Below, piece by piece: positions 35,923-45,374 of a stretch of DNA of 58,028 nt (positions are counted from its first letter, which is position 1; each line of letters begins with the position of its first letter). The position numbers and the translations under genes are program-made. This stretch comes from Alphaproteobacteria bacterium (GTDB taxonomy: Bacteria; Pseudomonadota; Alphaproteobacteria; SMXS01). The stretch is from positions 1-58,028 of the forward strand of contig WGNW01000035.1 of NCBI GenBank assembly GCA_016124315.1. Direction: 5' to 3'. A model generated the notes under the pieces. The model saw only the letters and a program-made list of their open reading frames with translations, had not been told where the DNA came from and searched no databases.

Positions 35923-36381
35923 GTGACTGCCACCTACGCTGATCTGATTGGCCTCATCGAACGCCTGCACCGCCGCTGCCTTGATGTCATCAAGGCCGAG
36001 ATCGACCGGCACGAAATTCGCGACCTGAACGCTGCCCAGGCGATGATCCTGTTCAACATCGGCGACAGGGAACTGCCGATGGGCGAACTGATCGAGCGCG
36101 GCTACTACCTCGGCTCCAACGTGTCGTACAACATCAAGAAGATGGTCGAGAACGGCTACGTCATCCAGACCCGCTCCCCGTACGACCGCCGGTCCTTCCA
36201 CGTGCGCAGCTCCGACCGGGGCCGCGAAATCTGCGACCGCCTCGGCAAGCTGTTCGAGTGGCACGCCTCCCAGCTGTACGAGAACATGCAGATGGAAGGG
36301 GAACTGGCCCAGACCCGCGAGACGCTGATGAAGCTGGAAGGCTTCTGGTCGTCGGCCCGGCACGCGATGCCCGCCCGCTGA
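35923..36381 (+). CDS. MarR-family winged-helix regulator (LdtR-like)
   Basis: 152 residues from a GTG start (GGGGACGCCTGA ahead). Winged helix: LNAAQAMILFNIGDRELPMG, ELIERGYYLGSNVSYNIKKM, VENGYVIQTRSPYDRRSFHV. The GYYLGSNVSYN recognition helix is that of the alphaproteobacterial LdtR group, which in Liberibacter controls an L,D-transpeptidase and cell-wall/osmotic tolerance genes. It could couple envelope state to pilus expression since it directly precedes the pilus locus. It is followed by two alternative short hairpins (36406-36430). Confidence 0.82.
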   Translation: MTATYADLIGLIERLHRRCLDVIKAEIDRHEIRDLNAAQAMILFNIGDRELPMGELIERGYYLGSNVSYNIKKMVENGYVIQTRSPYDRRSFHVRSSDRGREICDRLGKLFEWHASQLYENMQMEGELAQTRETLMKLEGFWSSARHAMPAR

Positions 36382-36856
36382 CAATCCGCCGCCATGATTC
36401 GCCATGATTCGCGCGAATCGCTTCGATTCGGCCACAAAGTAGCCCGATTCACCGCAGCCTCCTCCTGAGCCGCGCTCCGCGCAGCGTCGGCGGCGGCCTC
36501 GGCCACACGCCTCGCGCAGCAGCATCAGCGGGCGTCACCGGCCCCGGCACGGGCCGCCGGACCGCCGCAGAGCCGCGACTTGAAGCGGCGAAAAAACGCC
36601 GATATGGGGCGAAAGCGGCACAAAGCCTCAATATTTTGTGTTTCTGAACCCTCTCGAGGGCCGGCGCAGCACTGTCGAAAGCATTTATACTTTTAGGAAT
36701 CCTCAAAGTAAATTTTGTTCAATTTTTATCTTTGTTTTTCTTAATAAAAATGTTTTGCGAAATACTTTGGGGTATGTGTTTCTTTACTTGTCTCGACGGG
36801 CACCACAGAAAACGACCGCTGAGACTGACGCAAACCAAGGTCTGGAGGACTACAAA
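36382..36856 (+). other. Long pilin leader: hairpins, then an AT-rich promoter island
   Basis: The first part holds two direct copies of GCCATGATTC (36391-36400, 36401-36410), a 14-bp palindrome GATTCGCGCGAATC (36406-36419) and the hairpin CGAATCG-CTT-CGATTCG (36414-36430), probably the end of the regulator transcript. 36480-36640 is GC-rich and featureless. From about 36640 to 36790 the sequence turns markedly AT-rich (TTTATACTT, AAATTTTGTTCAATTTTTAT, TTCTTAATAAAAATG), in contrast with the surrounding GC-rich genome, and is the likely promoter of flp1. I cannot assign a trustworthy -35/-10 pair. Confidence 0.5.
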
Positions 36857-37033
36857 ATGATCAACTCTGTTCGCAAGTTCGTGAAGGACGCCAAGGGCGC
36901 CACCATGATCGAGTACGGCCTGATCGCCGCCCTCATCGCCGTCGCCCTCGTGGGCGGTCTCGGCCTGCTTCAAACCAACCTGAACACCCTGTTCACGACC
37001 ACGATCGGTGACAGCCTGAAGCCCGCCGCGTAA
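36857..37033 (+). CDS. flp: Flp-type pilin, major subunit
   Basis: 58-residue prepilin: leader MINSVRKFVKDAKG, cleavage after the glycine (position 14), then ATMIEYGLIAALIAVALVGG with glutamate at +5 and the adjacent tyrosine (the Flp EY pair) and a hydrophobic N-terminal helix; short C-terminus LNTLFTTTIGDSLKPAA. Strong Shine-Dalgarno (GGAGG). It heads the Tad locus and would be processed by the CpaA peptidase encoded next. The long hairpin behind it is likely to separate its high expression from that of the assembly genes. Confidence 0.93.
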   Translation: MINSVRKFVKDAKGATMIEYGLIAALIAVALVGGLGLLQTNLNTLFTTTIGDSLKPAA

Positions 37034-37079
37034 GCCACAACGTCACCTATCCTGACATTCCAGTTCCCGGAGCTCAGGA

Positions 37080-37168
37080 TCGGACGGCAGACCTGGTCAG
37101 GGACTACGCTTGCTGCTCATGCTCCCTTAAGCAGCTAGCAATCGGGTTCCTGTCCAGCTGCCGTCCGA
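37080..37168 (+). other. Long imperfect hairpin between flp1 and cpaA
   Basis: TCGGACGGCAG (37080-37090) pairs perfectly with CTGCCGTCCGA (37158-37168). The stem continues, after two unpaired bases, with CTGG (37093-37096) to CCAG (37154-37157), a T-T mismatch and CAGGGA to TTCCTG (one G-U). The apical part has TTGCTGCT facing AGCAGCTAGCAA. There is no real U-tract after it, so it looks less like a terminator than like an attenuator or an RNA-stabilising/processing element that lets pilin mRNA outnumber the downstream cpa genes. Confidence 0.6.
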
Positions 37169-37207
37169 CGTGTCTTTAGCGCCTGCCATCGAAAGGCGAT
37201 ACCGATC

Positions 37208-37690
37208 ATGTCAGGTCTTGCAACCTTGCAGATTTCGCTCCTCGCCGGGTTCTCCGGCCTGATGGTCTGGTGCGGGATCGGCGACGTACGCAGCCGGACG
37301 ATTTCCCACACCACCATCGCCTGCGTCATCGTGCTGTTCGCCGCCTATGCCCTCGCGGGCTACGCGGACTGGCAAAGCGGCCTGATCAGTGCGATGGTGC
37401 TGCTGATAGTCGGCTTCATTCTGTTTCATTTGAAGATAATGGGCGGCGGCGATTCCAAGCTGATCGCGGCCGTTGGCCTGTGGACGGGGCTGAGCCAGTT
37501 GGGGGCATTCCTCTTCTATACCGCAGTCGCAGGCGGTTTCGTGGCGCTTGCCGTGCTCGTCGCCTACCGTCTCCGGCCGCAAGGTCCGGATTCCGTCGCG
37601 GAGACGGCGCCGTCAGTTCCCTACGGGGTGGCGATCGCTCTCGGCGGCACTATCGCCGCCTGGCGCGCGGCCCTGGAGGGATTGATCTGA
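37208..37690 (+). CDS. cpaA: Flp prepilin peptidase
   Basis: 160-residue A24 (type IV prepilin peptidase) membrane protein with about five hydrophobic segments. The two catalytic aspartates of this aspartyl protease are in GIGDVRSRTISHT and the GxGD-type IMGGGDSKLIAAVGLW. It cleaves the Flp and pseudopilin leaders at the cytoplasmic face of the inner membrane. Short version without the N-methylation domain, as usual in Tad systems. Follows the flp1 hairpin and precedes cpaB by 23 bp. Confidence 0.92.
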   Translation: MSGLATLQISLLAGFSGLMVWCGIGDVRSRTISHTTIACVIVLFAAYALAGYADWQSGLISAMVLLIVGFILFHLKIMGGGDSKLIAAVGLWTGLSQLGAFLFYTAVAGGFVALAVLVAYRLRPQGPDSVAETAPSVPYGVAIALGGTIAAWRAALEGLI

Positions 37691-37713
37691 CATGCCGGAG
37701 GGGATGATCTGAG

Positions 37714-38589
37714 ATGAAGGCACGGTTTCTCCTACTACTGGCGATCAATGTCGTCCTTCTCATCGCGGTGCTGTTCATCACCCAGTCCTGGATGTCGAAC
37801 CGTCGCGAGGAGGCACCGGCCGCGAAGGTGGTCAAGGCACCGCCCCCGGTCGAACTGGTGCAGGTGCTGACGGCGTCGGACAACCTCACCGTCGGAACGC
37901 TCGTCAAGCAGAGCAACATCACCTGGACACCCTGGCCCAAAAAGGACCTTGCGGACGCCTTCATCAGCAAGACCGCCGACGACCCGCCCGAAAAGGTCAC
38001 CGAGAAGGAGAACCAGGTCATCGGCGGCGTCGCGAGGTTTCCGCTGGCCAAGGGACAGCCCATCGTCACCGGCCTGATCGTCAAACCCGGAGACCGCGGC
38101 TTTCTTGCAGCCATTCTATCGCCCGATAAGCGCGCCATGGCGATCTCGGTCACCGCCTCGTCGGGGGGCGCCGGACTGTTCATGCCGGGTGATCGGGTCG
38201 ACGTGATCATGACCCAGAAGATCAAGATCAAGCAGCCCGGGGCCGACGACGTCGAGCGCATGGCGAGCGAAATCCTCATTCCGGACGTCAAGCTGCTCGC
38301 CATCGACCAGAAGGTCTCCGGCGATCCGTCCGACCCGAAAGTCGGCCGCACCGCGATGATCGAAGTCTCTCCGCGCCAGGCGGAAACGCTGGCGCTGGGC
38401 GGTGAACTGGGCAGCCTTTCCCTCAGCCTGCGCAGCCTGCAGAGTACCGAAAACGATCTCCGCAGTCGCGGCGGCGCCATGTGGGACTATCAGGCATCGC
38501 TGGCTCTCGGCGCAGAAAACAACCAGGCAACCATACCCGAGATCATCCGCGGCGGCGGAAAAGGCGGCGAGGCGCCGGCCAAGAACTGA
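37714..38589 (+). CDS. cpaB: Flp pilus assembly protein CpaB (RcpC)
   Basis: 291 residues. One N-terminal membrane anchor (RFLLLLAINVVLLIAVLFIT), then the SAF-like domain (VLTASDNLTVGTLVKQSNIT, RFPLAKGQPIVTGLIV) and the RcpC/CpaB C-terminal domain with RAMAISVTASSGGAGLFMPG, DRVDVIMTQKI and MIEVSPRQAETLALGGELGS. Periplasmic adaptor that stabilises the secretin and possibly links the outer and inner membrane parts of the pilus machine. Shine-Dalgarno GGAGGGG precedes the ATG at some distance (about 14 nt). Confidence 0.9.
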   Translation: MKARFLLLLAINVVLLIAVLFITQSWMSNRREEAPAAKVVKAPPPVELVQVLTASDNLTVGTLVKQSNITWTPWPKKDLADAFISKTADDPPEKVTEKENQVIGGVARFPLAKGQPIVTGLIVKPGDRGFLAAILSPDKRAMAISVTASSGGAGLFMPGDRVDVIMTQKIKIKQPGADDVERMASEILIPDVKLLAIDQKVSGDPSDPKVGRTAMIEVSPRQAETLALGGELGSLSLSLRSLQSTENDLRSRGGAMWDYQASLALGAENNQATIPEIIRGGGKGGEAPAKN

Positions 38590-38614
38590 CAATGAACGGA
38601 CGGGGACACACTGC

Positions 38615-40009
38615 ATGATCGCTAATTCGGGACGGAAGACGGACGGCCAGTCAAATATCGGCAGCCTGTTGGAGGCGGCGCTGACCGCAGCGCTGCTTGT
38701 CCTGCTTCTGATCGGATTGGCAGGCCACGCCCGTGCCGCGGAGCCGGGCGCCTTGCAGATCGACGTGCACAAGGGAACGATCCTGACTCTCAATGAACCG
38801 GCGGCGACGATCTTCGTCGCCGATCCTTCCATCGCGGATGTCGAGAGCCGATCGCAAAAGGCGGTGTTCGTCTATGGCAAGAAGGCCGGCGAGACGACCC
38901 TCTTCGTCCTCAACAGCGACGACAAGCCGATCGTCAACGTCACCGTGCGCGTGGAACACGACCTGACGCGCCTCGACAACATGATCAAGGAAGTGGCGCC
39001 GGACGCCTCGGTCTCGGTGGCATCCGTCGAAGGCGGCCTGATCGTCACGGGCAAGGTCGAATCGCCCCAGGAATCCGAAGAGATCCAGCGGGTGGCCGAA
39101 CGCTTTCTCGGCGACAAGGAGACCGTGCTCAACCGCCTTTCGGTCACCGCCCCGACCCAGGTCAATCTGCGCGTGCGCATCGCCGAGGTGTCGCGCGAGG
39201 TGCTCCGCCTGCTGGGCGTGACGTGGAGCGCCTACGATGCGACTGGCAGGACCCAGTTCAATATCTACACGACGCGTCCCGACTTCACCCTGAACGCCGA
39301 ATCCAACACGGCGGTGATCGGCCAGAGGATCGGCCCGGTCAACCTGGAAGCAACCATCGACGCGCTTGAGAAGGAGGGCATGGTTTCGCTGCTTGCGGAG
39401 CCCAACCTGACGGCGATCTCCGGCGAGACCGCCTCGTTCCTTGCGGGCGGCGAGTTCCCCATCCCGGTCGGCGTCGACCGCAACACGGTGAGCATCGAAT
39501 TCAAGCAGTACGGCGTCAGCCTGGCGTTCACGCCTACGGTGCTGAACAGCGGCCGCATCAGCCTGAAGCTGAGGCCCGAGGTCAGCCAGCTCAGTGACCA
39601 GGGTGCCGTCATCCTGTCGAACATCCAGATTCCCGGACTGACCACGCGGCGCGCCGAGACCACCATCGAACTCGCCAGCGGCGAAAGCTTCGTCATCGGC
39701 GGTCTGCTGCAGAACCGCACGTCAAACGACATCAACAAGGTGCCGGGGCTCGGCAACCTGCCGGTGCTGGGCAAGCTGTTCCAGTCCAAGCGATACCAGT
39801 CCGAAGAGAGCGAACTGGTGATCATTGCCACGCCCTATCTGGTGAAGCCCATCGGATCGGGCAAGAAGCCTCTGGCACCATCGGACCGACCCGTCAGCAG
39901 TCACCAGTTCGAGCGTCAGTTGATCGGCAAGCTCAAGGGTGCCGAAGGCAGCAGCAGTACAGTCAACGGGCAGCAGCTGGCCGGTCCGGTCGGCTTCATG
40001 GTGGAGTGA
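38615..40009 (+). CDS. cpaC: Flp pilus secretin CpaC (RcpA)
   Basis: 464 residues. Signal segment LTAALLVLLLIGLAGHARA, N-terminal pilus-secretin domain (HKGTILTLNEPAATIFVADP, QKAVFVYGKKAGETTLFVLN), a BON-like repeat (VASVEGGLIVTGKVESPQES) and the secretin domain (PTQVNLRVRIAEVSREVLRL, MVSLLAEPNLTAISGETASF, ASGESFVIGGLLQNRTSNDI, VPGLGNLPVLGKLFQS). Forms the outer-membrane pore for the Flp pilus. The ATG at 38615 overlaps the stop of an 8-codon mini-ORF (38592-38618, ATGA), which may aid its initiation. Confidence 0.93.
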   Translation: MIANSGRKTDGQSNIGSLLEAALTAALLVLLLIGLAGHARAAEPGALQIDVHKGTILTLNEPAATIFVADPSIADVESRSQKAVFVYGKKAGETTLFVLNSDDKPIVNVTVRVEHDLTRLDNMIKEVAPDASVSVASVEGGLIVTGKVESPQESEEIQRVAERFLGDKETVLNRLSVTAPTQVNLRVRIAEVSREVLRLLGVTWSAYDATGRTQFNIYTTRPDFTLNAESNTAVIGQRIGPVNLEATIDALEKEGMVSLLAEPNLTAISGETASFLAGGEFPIPVGVDRNTVSIEFKQYGVSLAFTPTVLNSGRISLKLRPEVSQLSDQGAVILSNIQIPGLTTRRAETTIELASGESFVIGGLLQNRTSNDINKVPGLGNLPVLGKLFQSKRYQSEESELVIIATPYLVKPIGSGKKPLAPSDRPVSSHQFERQLIGKLKGAEGSSSTVNGQQLAGPVGFMVE

Positions 40010-40014
40010 CGGAT

Positions 40015-40707
40015 ATGAAGCGCCTCGGCCTCCGCATTCTGCGCCCCGCCCTGCTACCGGCCATCGCCTGCGGCGTCGGCCTGGTACTCGCCGGCTGCTC
40101 CGGCAACGAGCGCTACTTCCCGCAGCGTACAGGCTACATCGACCAGCCGCAGCGCAACCAGGTATCGCTGCAGACCTACAGCCAACGGTTGAGGCTCGAT
40201 CCCATGCAGACCCGGCTCACGCGCGAGCAGGTCGACGCGCTGAACACCTTCCTGGCGACCAACGGCCAGGCGGACGGCGACCACCTGGAGATCCGCACCG
40301 CCATGGCGACCCGGAATCAGCGTAACGCGGCGGTCGCCGCCGATCTGCGCCAGAGCTTCCTGGCCGGCGGCTACGCGCCGTCAAAAGTGGAACTGGTCGA
40401 TGTCCCCCAGGATGCCGCCGAGATCGAAGTCGTGATCAACCGTTACTCCGTGGTCCTCCCCGACTGCACCAACGACGTCCGGAAGCCGTCCGGCATCCAG
40501 AACATGGGCAGCGAGCCCATTGGGCTGCGCGTGTTCGGCTGCAGCACAGAGCGGGACCTTGGACTGATGATCGCCGACCCCAGGGATCTCGCTGGCGGAC
40601 AGCACACCGGTCCCAGTCCGGGATACCGCGAGGCGGATGCCGTGCTGAGATATCGCAAGGGCGAGGTCAAGGAACTCGCGAAGCCCTCGACAAGCAAGGA
40701 AAAGTAG
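40015..40707 (+). CDS. cpaD: Flp pilus assembly lipoprotein CpaD
   Basis: 230 residues. Lipoprotein signal with lipobox (VGLVLAGCSGNERY, acylated Cys), then the CpaD domain: QTYSQRLRLDPMQTRLTREQ, YAPSKVELVDVPQDAAEIEV and VINRYSVVLPDCTNDVRKPS, NMGSEPIGLRVFGCSTERDL. Probable pilotin-like partner of the secretin. I choose the ATG at 40015 with GGAG eight bases ahead; a GTG at 40006 overlapping the cpaC stop would add three residues. Confidence 0.88.
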   Translation: MKRLGLRILRPALLPAIACGVGLVLAGCSGNERYFPQRTGYIDQPQRNQVSLQTYSQRLRLDPMQTRLTREQVDALNTFLATNGQADGDHLEIRTAMATRNQRNAAVAADLRQSFLAGGYAPSKVELVDVPQDAAEIEVVINRYSVVLPDCTNDVRKPSGIQNMGSEPIGLRVFGCSTERDLGLMIADPRDLAGGQHTGPSPGYREADAVLRYRKGEVKELAKPSTSKEK

Positions 40708-40709
40708 CC

Positions 40710-41924
40710 ATGCAGGTCACCCCCATCGGAACGGAAGACGCGTCCCAGCGGGATCCATTCCTGGCGTTCGTCCATGACGACCAGACTGCGGGCGTTGTTC
40801 GGGAGATCACGGAATCACTGCTGCTTCCAGACGACCTCGTCCGCAACGGATCCATGGACCATGCGCGCAGCTACCTTGAGCACGTGCGGTCGCCGCGGCT
40901 GCTCATCATCGACATCGACGGTTCCTCCGACCCGCTGGAGGACATCGTGAAGCTCGCGGACGTCTGCGAACTGGGCACGCGCCTGATCGCCATCGGGACC
41001 GACAACGACGTCACCCTGTTCCGCGACCTGCTCAGCATGGGCGCGGCGGACTATCTCGTGAAACCAGTCGAGCGCGAGACGTTGTTGCGGTCGATCAACG
41101 CGCTTGAGGACCCGAACGCGGGCGTCGGCGCCCTCGGCCGGACAGGCAAGGTCGTATCCTTCATCGGCGCCCGTGGCGGCAGCGGCGTGAGCACGTTGGT
41201 CGGCAATTGCGGCTGGACCATCTCGCGGAGTGGCAAGCGCAGGGTGGTCATGGTCGACATGGACCTGCACTTCGGCAACCTCGGCCTGATGATGGGGGCG
41301 GAAGCCCGCGAGGGCCTGGCCGACGCCCTGCAGCAGCCCGACCGCATCGATAGCCTGTTCCTGGAGCGCGTCATGAGCTCCTGTGCCGACAGATTGTTCG
41401 TCGTGGGCGGGGAAGAGAGCCTCAACCAGGGGATCGGCAACACCGACCGCTTCGCCATCGACGCGCTGATGGCGGAACTGCGGGCGAACTTCCATTTCGT
41501 GCTGATGGACCTGCCGCGATCCGCGTCGGACATCGTCTATCGAAGCCTGCAGCTTTCGAGCACGACTGTGCTCGTTTCCGACCTCTCGCTGGCCGGAATG
41601 CGGGATACCGTCCGGCTGCTGAAGTTCGTTCGGGAAAGCAATCCCGGCGGCCAGATCATTCTGGTGATCAATCGGATGGGCGAGAATGCCAAGGCGGAGA
41701 TTCCCCTCGTCGAATTCGAAAAGGGGGTCGGGCGGAAGATCGATTTCAAGATCGGCTTCGAGCCCAACGCCGTCCTGCAGGCCGCCAATCTGGGCCAGCC
41801 GCTGATCGAGACCCGGTGCGCGACGGGCCGCTCCATCGAAGCCCTGGGCGAACGGCTCGCCGGCCCGGCGCCGAAGCTCGGCACTTCCAAGCGCAAGTCC
41901 CTGTTCGCCAAGCTGAGAAAGTAA
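40710..41924 (+). CDS. cpaE: Pilus assembly ATPase CpaE (TadZ)
   Basis: 404 residues. An atypical receiver-like N-terminal domain (LLIIDIDGSSDPLEDIVKLA, MGAADYLVKPVERETLLRSI) is followed by a ParA/MinD-type ATPase with deviant Walker A (VVSFIGARGGSGVSTLVGNC), the Walker A' DMDLHFGNLGLMMGAEA, and LMDLPRSASDIVYRSLQLSS, LVSDLSLAGMRDTVRLLKFV. In Caulobacter CpaE localises the pilus machinery to the pole. It has no membrane span. Confidence 0.92.
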   Translation: MQVTPIGTEDASQRDPFLAFVHDDQTAGVVREITESLLLPDDLVRNGSMDHARSYLEHVRSPRLLIIDIDGSSDPLEDIVKLADVCELGTRLIAIGTDNDVTLFRDLLSMGAADYLVKPVERETLLRSINALEDPNAGVGALGRTGKVVSFIGARGGSGVSTLVGNCGWTISRSGKRRVVMVDMDLHFGNLGLMMGAEAREGLADALQQPDRIDSLFLERVMSSCADRLFVVGGEESLNQGIGNTDRFAIDALMAELRANFHFVLMDLPRSASDIVYRSLQLSSTTVLVSDLSLAGMRDTVRLLKFVRESNPGGQIILVINRMGENAKAEIPLVEFEKGVGRKIDFKIGFEPNAVLQAANLGQPLIETRCATGRSIEALGERLAGPAPKLGTSKRKSLFAKLRK

Positions 41925-41928
41925 GACA

Positions 41929-43367
<1,439 letters not shown>

Positions 43368-43371
<4 letters not shown>

Positions 43372-44384
43372 GCGACTTCCTGATCAGCAATCCGCTCGTC
43401 CCGATCATGGTCTGCGTGATCGCCATCGTCACGACCGTCTTTCTCATGGCCTACGGTTCCCCCAAGGAACGCCGGTTGCGCCGGCGTCTCGAGGAGATCA
43501 TGGTCACCGCCGGGCATGGTCCCAAGTCGAAGAAGGACGAGATGGTCGCCGGAAAAAGCGTGCCTGAGCTGCGCAATCGGCGGCGCGGCGGCGCCACGGC
43601 CGCTGGCGACAACAGGCTCGGACGCATCCTCCCCAATTTCGGGCTGCTCAAGCTGAAGATCGAGCGGGCCGGCTTCAACGTCAGCGTCACCACCATGCTG
43701 CTGGTCGCCCTCGGCATCGCCATCTTCTCCATGATCATGCTGATGATCTTCGTCGATCTGCCCTTCGAACTCGCTCTCATGAGCGGGCTGGCGATCGGCG
43801 TCGCCGTCCCCAGCGTTGTCGTGTCCTCCCGCGGCAAGGCACGGGCCAAGGTGTTCCTGAAGGACCTTCCCGACGCCATCGATCTGATCGTCCGAAGCGT
43901 CAAATCGGGATTGCCCGTCTCCGAGGCCATCCACGCCATCGCCCGCGATCTTACCGGGCCGGCCGCGGCCGAGTTCACCCGGGTCAGCGACCAGATCCAG
44001 ATCGGCATTCCGATGAACCAGGCGCTCATGAAGTCGGTGCAGCGTCTCGGCCTGACCGACTACGGGTTCCTCGCGGTGTCGCTGTCCATCACCCAGGAAA
44101 CCGGCGGCAACCTGAGCGAAACCCTCTCCAATCTGTCACGGCTGCTTCGCTCGCGTCAGCAGATGCATCTCAAGATCCGGGCGCTTTCCTCGGAAGCGCG
44201 AGCGTCTGCGCTCATCATCGGTGTCCTTCCGTTCGTGGTAACGGGCGCGCTTCTGATCATCAATCCCGACTATATCGGCACCCTTTTCAACGATGAGGCG
44301 GGACACAAGGTCCTGTATTTCTCGGGTACCAGCATGGCACTCGGCTTCGCCGTGATGGCCAAAATGGTGAGGTTCGACTTTTGA
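43368..44384 (+). CDS. tadB: Tad inner-membrane platform protein TadB
   Basis: 338 residues, GspF-type membrane protein. N-terminal span (LVPIMVCVIAIVTTVFLMAY), the two hydrophobic segments of the central part (TTMLLVALGIAIFSMIMLMI, LALMSGLAIGVAVPSVVVSS), then the T2SF domain (FLKDLPDAIDLIVRSVKSGL, LSITQETGGNLSETLSNLSR) and a final span (ASALIIGVLPFVVTGALLI). Coupled to cpaF (ATGA at 43368-43371) and to tadC (TTGA). Forms the platform with TadC. Confidence 0.92.
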
Positions 44385-45361
44385 GCGCGATCATCGACTT
44401 CTTCAGCACTGCGACCGTGGCCGACCTTGTCCCGATCGGGGCCAGCGTGGTCATTGTCGGCGTCGTCTTTCTCGTCTGGATTTCGGTGATCGAGGTCGAT
44501 CCCATGCGTTCGCGGGTCAAGGCCATGACCACGCACCGCGACCAGATCCGCGCCCGGCAGCGCAAGCAGGCGCAGCAGGCTGGCAAGATGCGCCGCCCGT
44601 TCCAGAAGAAGAGCATGCTCAGCCGGCTGGCAAGCGACCTGCGCCGTGCGCGGGGCGAACAAGCCTCCAAGGCGCGCTTCACCCTCGCCCAGGCCGGTTG
44701 GCGCTCGAACGAAGCGCTGGGAACCTACATCGTCGCACGCTCGGTAGCACCTCTGATCGGCGTTGCCGCGGCGCTCACCGCCAAGTTCACGATCCCGGCG
44801 CTGGCCGATCAATCCGAGCTAATTACCCTGGCCTTGTTCGCGGGCGCCGCGCTTGTCGCCTTCCGTGCCCCCGACTTCTTCGTCAACCGGATCGCCAAAT
44901 CGCGCCGCACCAAGATCGAGCGCGGCCTGCCTGACGCCCTGGATCTGCTGGTGGTCTGCACCGAAGCCGGCCTGGGGCTGGATTCGGCGTTCGACCGCGT
45001 GGCCGGCGAAATCGTCGAGAGCCATCCGGCGCTCGCCGACGAACTGTCGCTGACCTCTGTCGAACTGAACATCCTGCCGCATCGGCAGGAGGCGCTCACC
45101 AACCTGATTCATCGCACCGGCGTTCCGGTCATCGAATCCGTGGTCAGCACCTTGAGCCAGACCGAACGCTACGGAACGCCCCTTTCCCAGTCGTTCCGCG
45201 TACTCGCCAGCGATTTTCGCGACCAGCGCATGCTCAAGGCAGAGGAGAAGGCGGCCCGGTTGCCCGCGACGCTGACCATCCCGATGGTTGTGTTCATTCT
45301 GCCCTGCCTGTTCGGCGTGCTGCTGGGACCGGCCATCATCAACTCGATGGACGTCCTCTGA
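44381..45361 (+). CDS. tadC: Tad inner-membrane platform protein TadC
   Basis: 326 residues from a TTG start that overlaps the tadB stop; the next in-frame Met is at residue ~42, inside the conserved N-terminal span (DLVPIGASVVIVGVVFLVWI), which supports the TTG. T2SF domain: SRRTKIERGLPDALDLLVVC, TEAGLGLDSAFDRVAGEIVE, PVIESVVSTLSQTERYGTPL, and a final span (TIPMVVFILPCLFGVLLGPA). Partner of TadB. It ends convergent to the TadD-like lipoprotein gene with 13 bp between them. Confidence 0.9.
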   Translation: MSAIIDFFSTATVADLVPIGASVVIVGVVFLVWISVIEVDPMRSRVKAMTTHRDQIRARQRKQAQQAGKMRRPFQKKSMLSRLASDLRRARGEQASKARFTLAQAGWRSNEALGTYIVARSVAPLIGVAAALTAKFTIPALADQSELITLALFAGAALVAFRAPDFFVNRIAKSRRTKIERGLPDALDLLVVCTEAGLGLDSAFDRVAGEIVESHPALADELSLTSVELNILPHRQEALTNLIHRTGVPVIESVVSTLSQTERYGTPLSQSFRVLASDFRDQRMLKAEEKAARLPATLTIPMVVFILPCLFGVLLGPAIINSMDVL

Positions 45362-45374
45362 GCCCAGGCGATTG

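Noticed and set aside
38592..38618. 8-codon mini-ORF MNGRGHTA before cpaC as a gene
   Set aside because: Too short to claim. It may help ribosomes reach the cpaC start through the ATGA overlap, and is mentioned only there.
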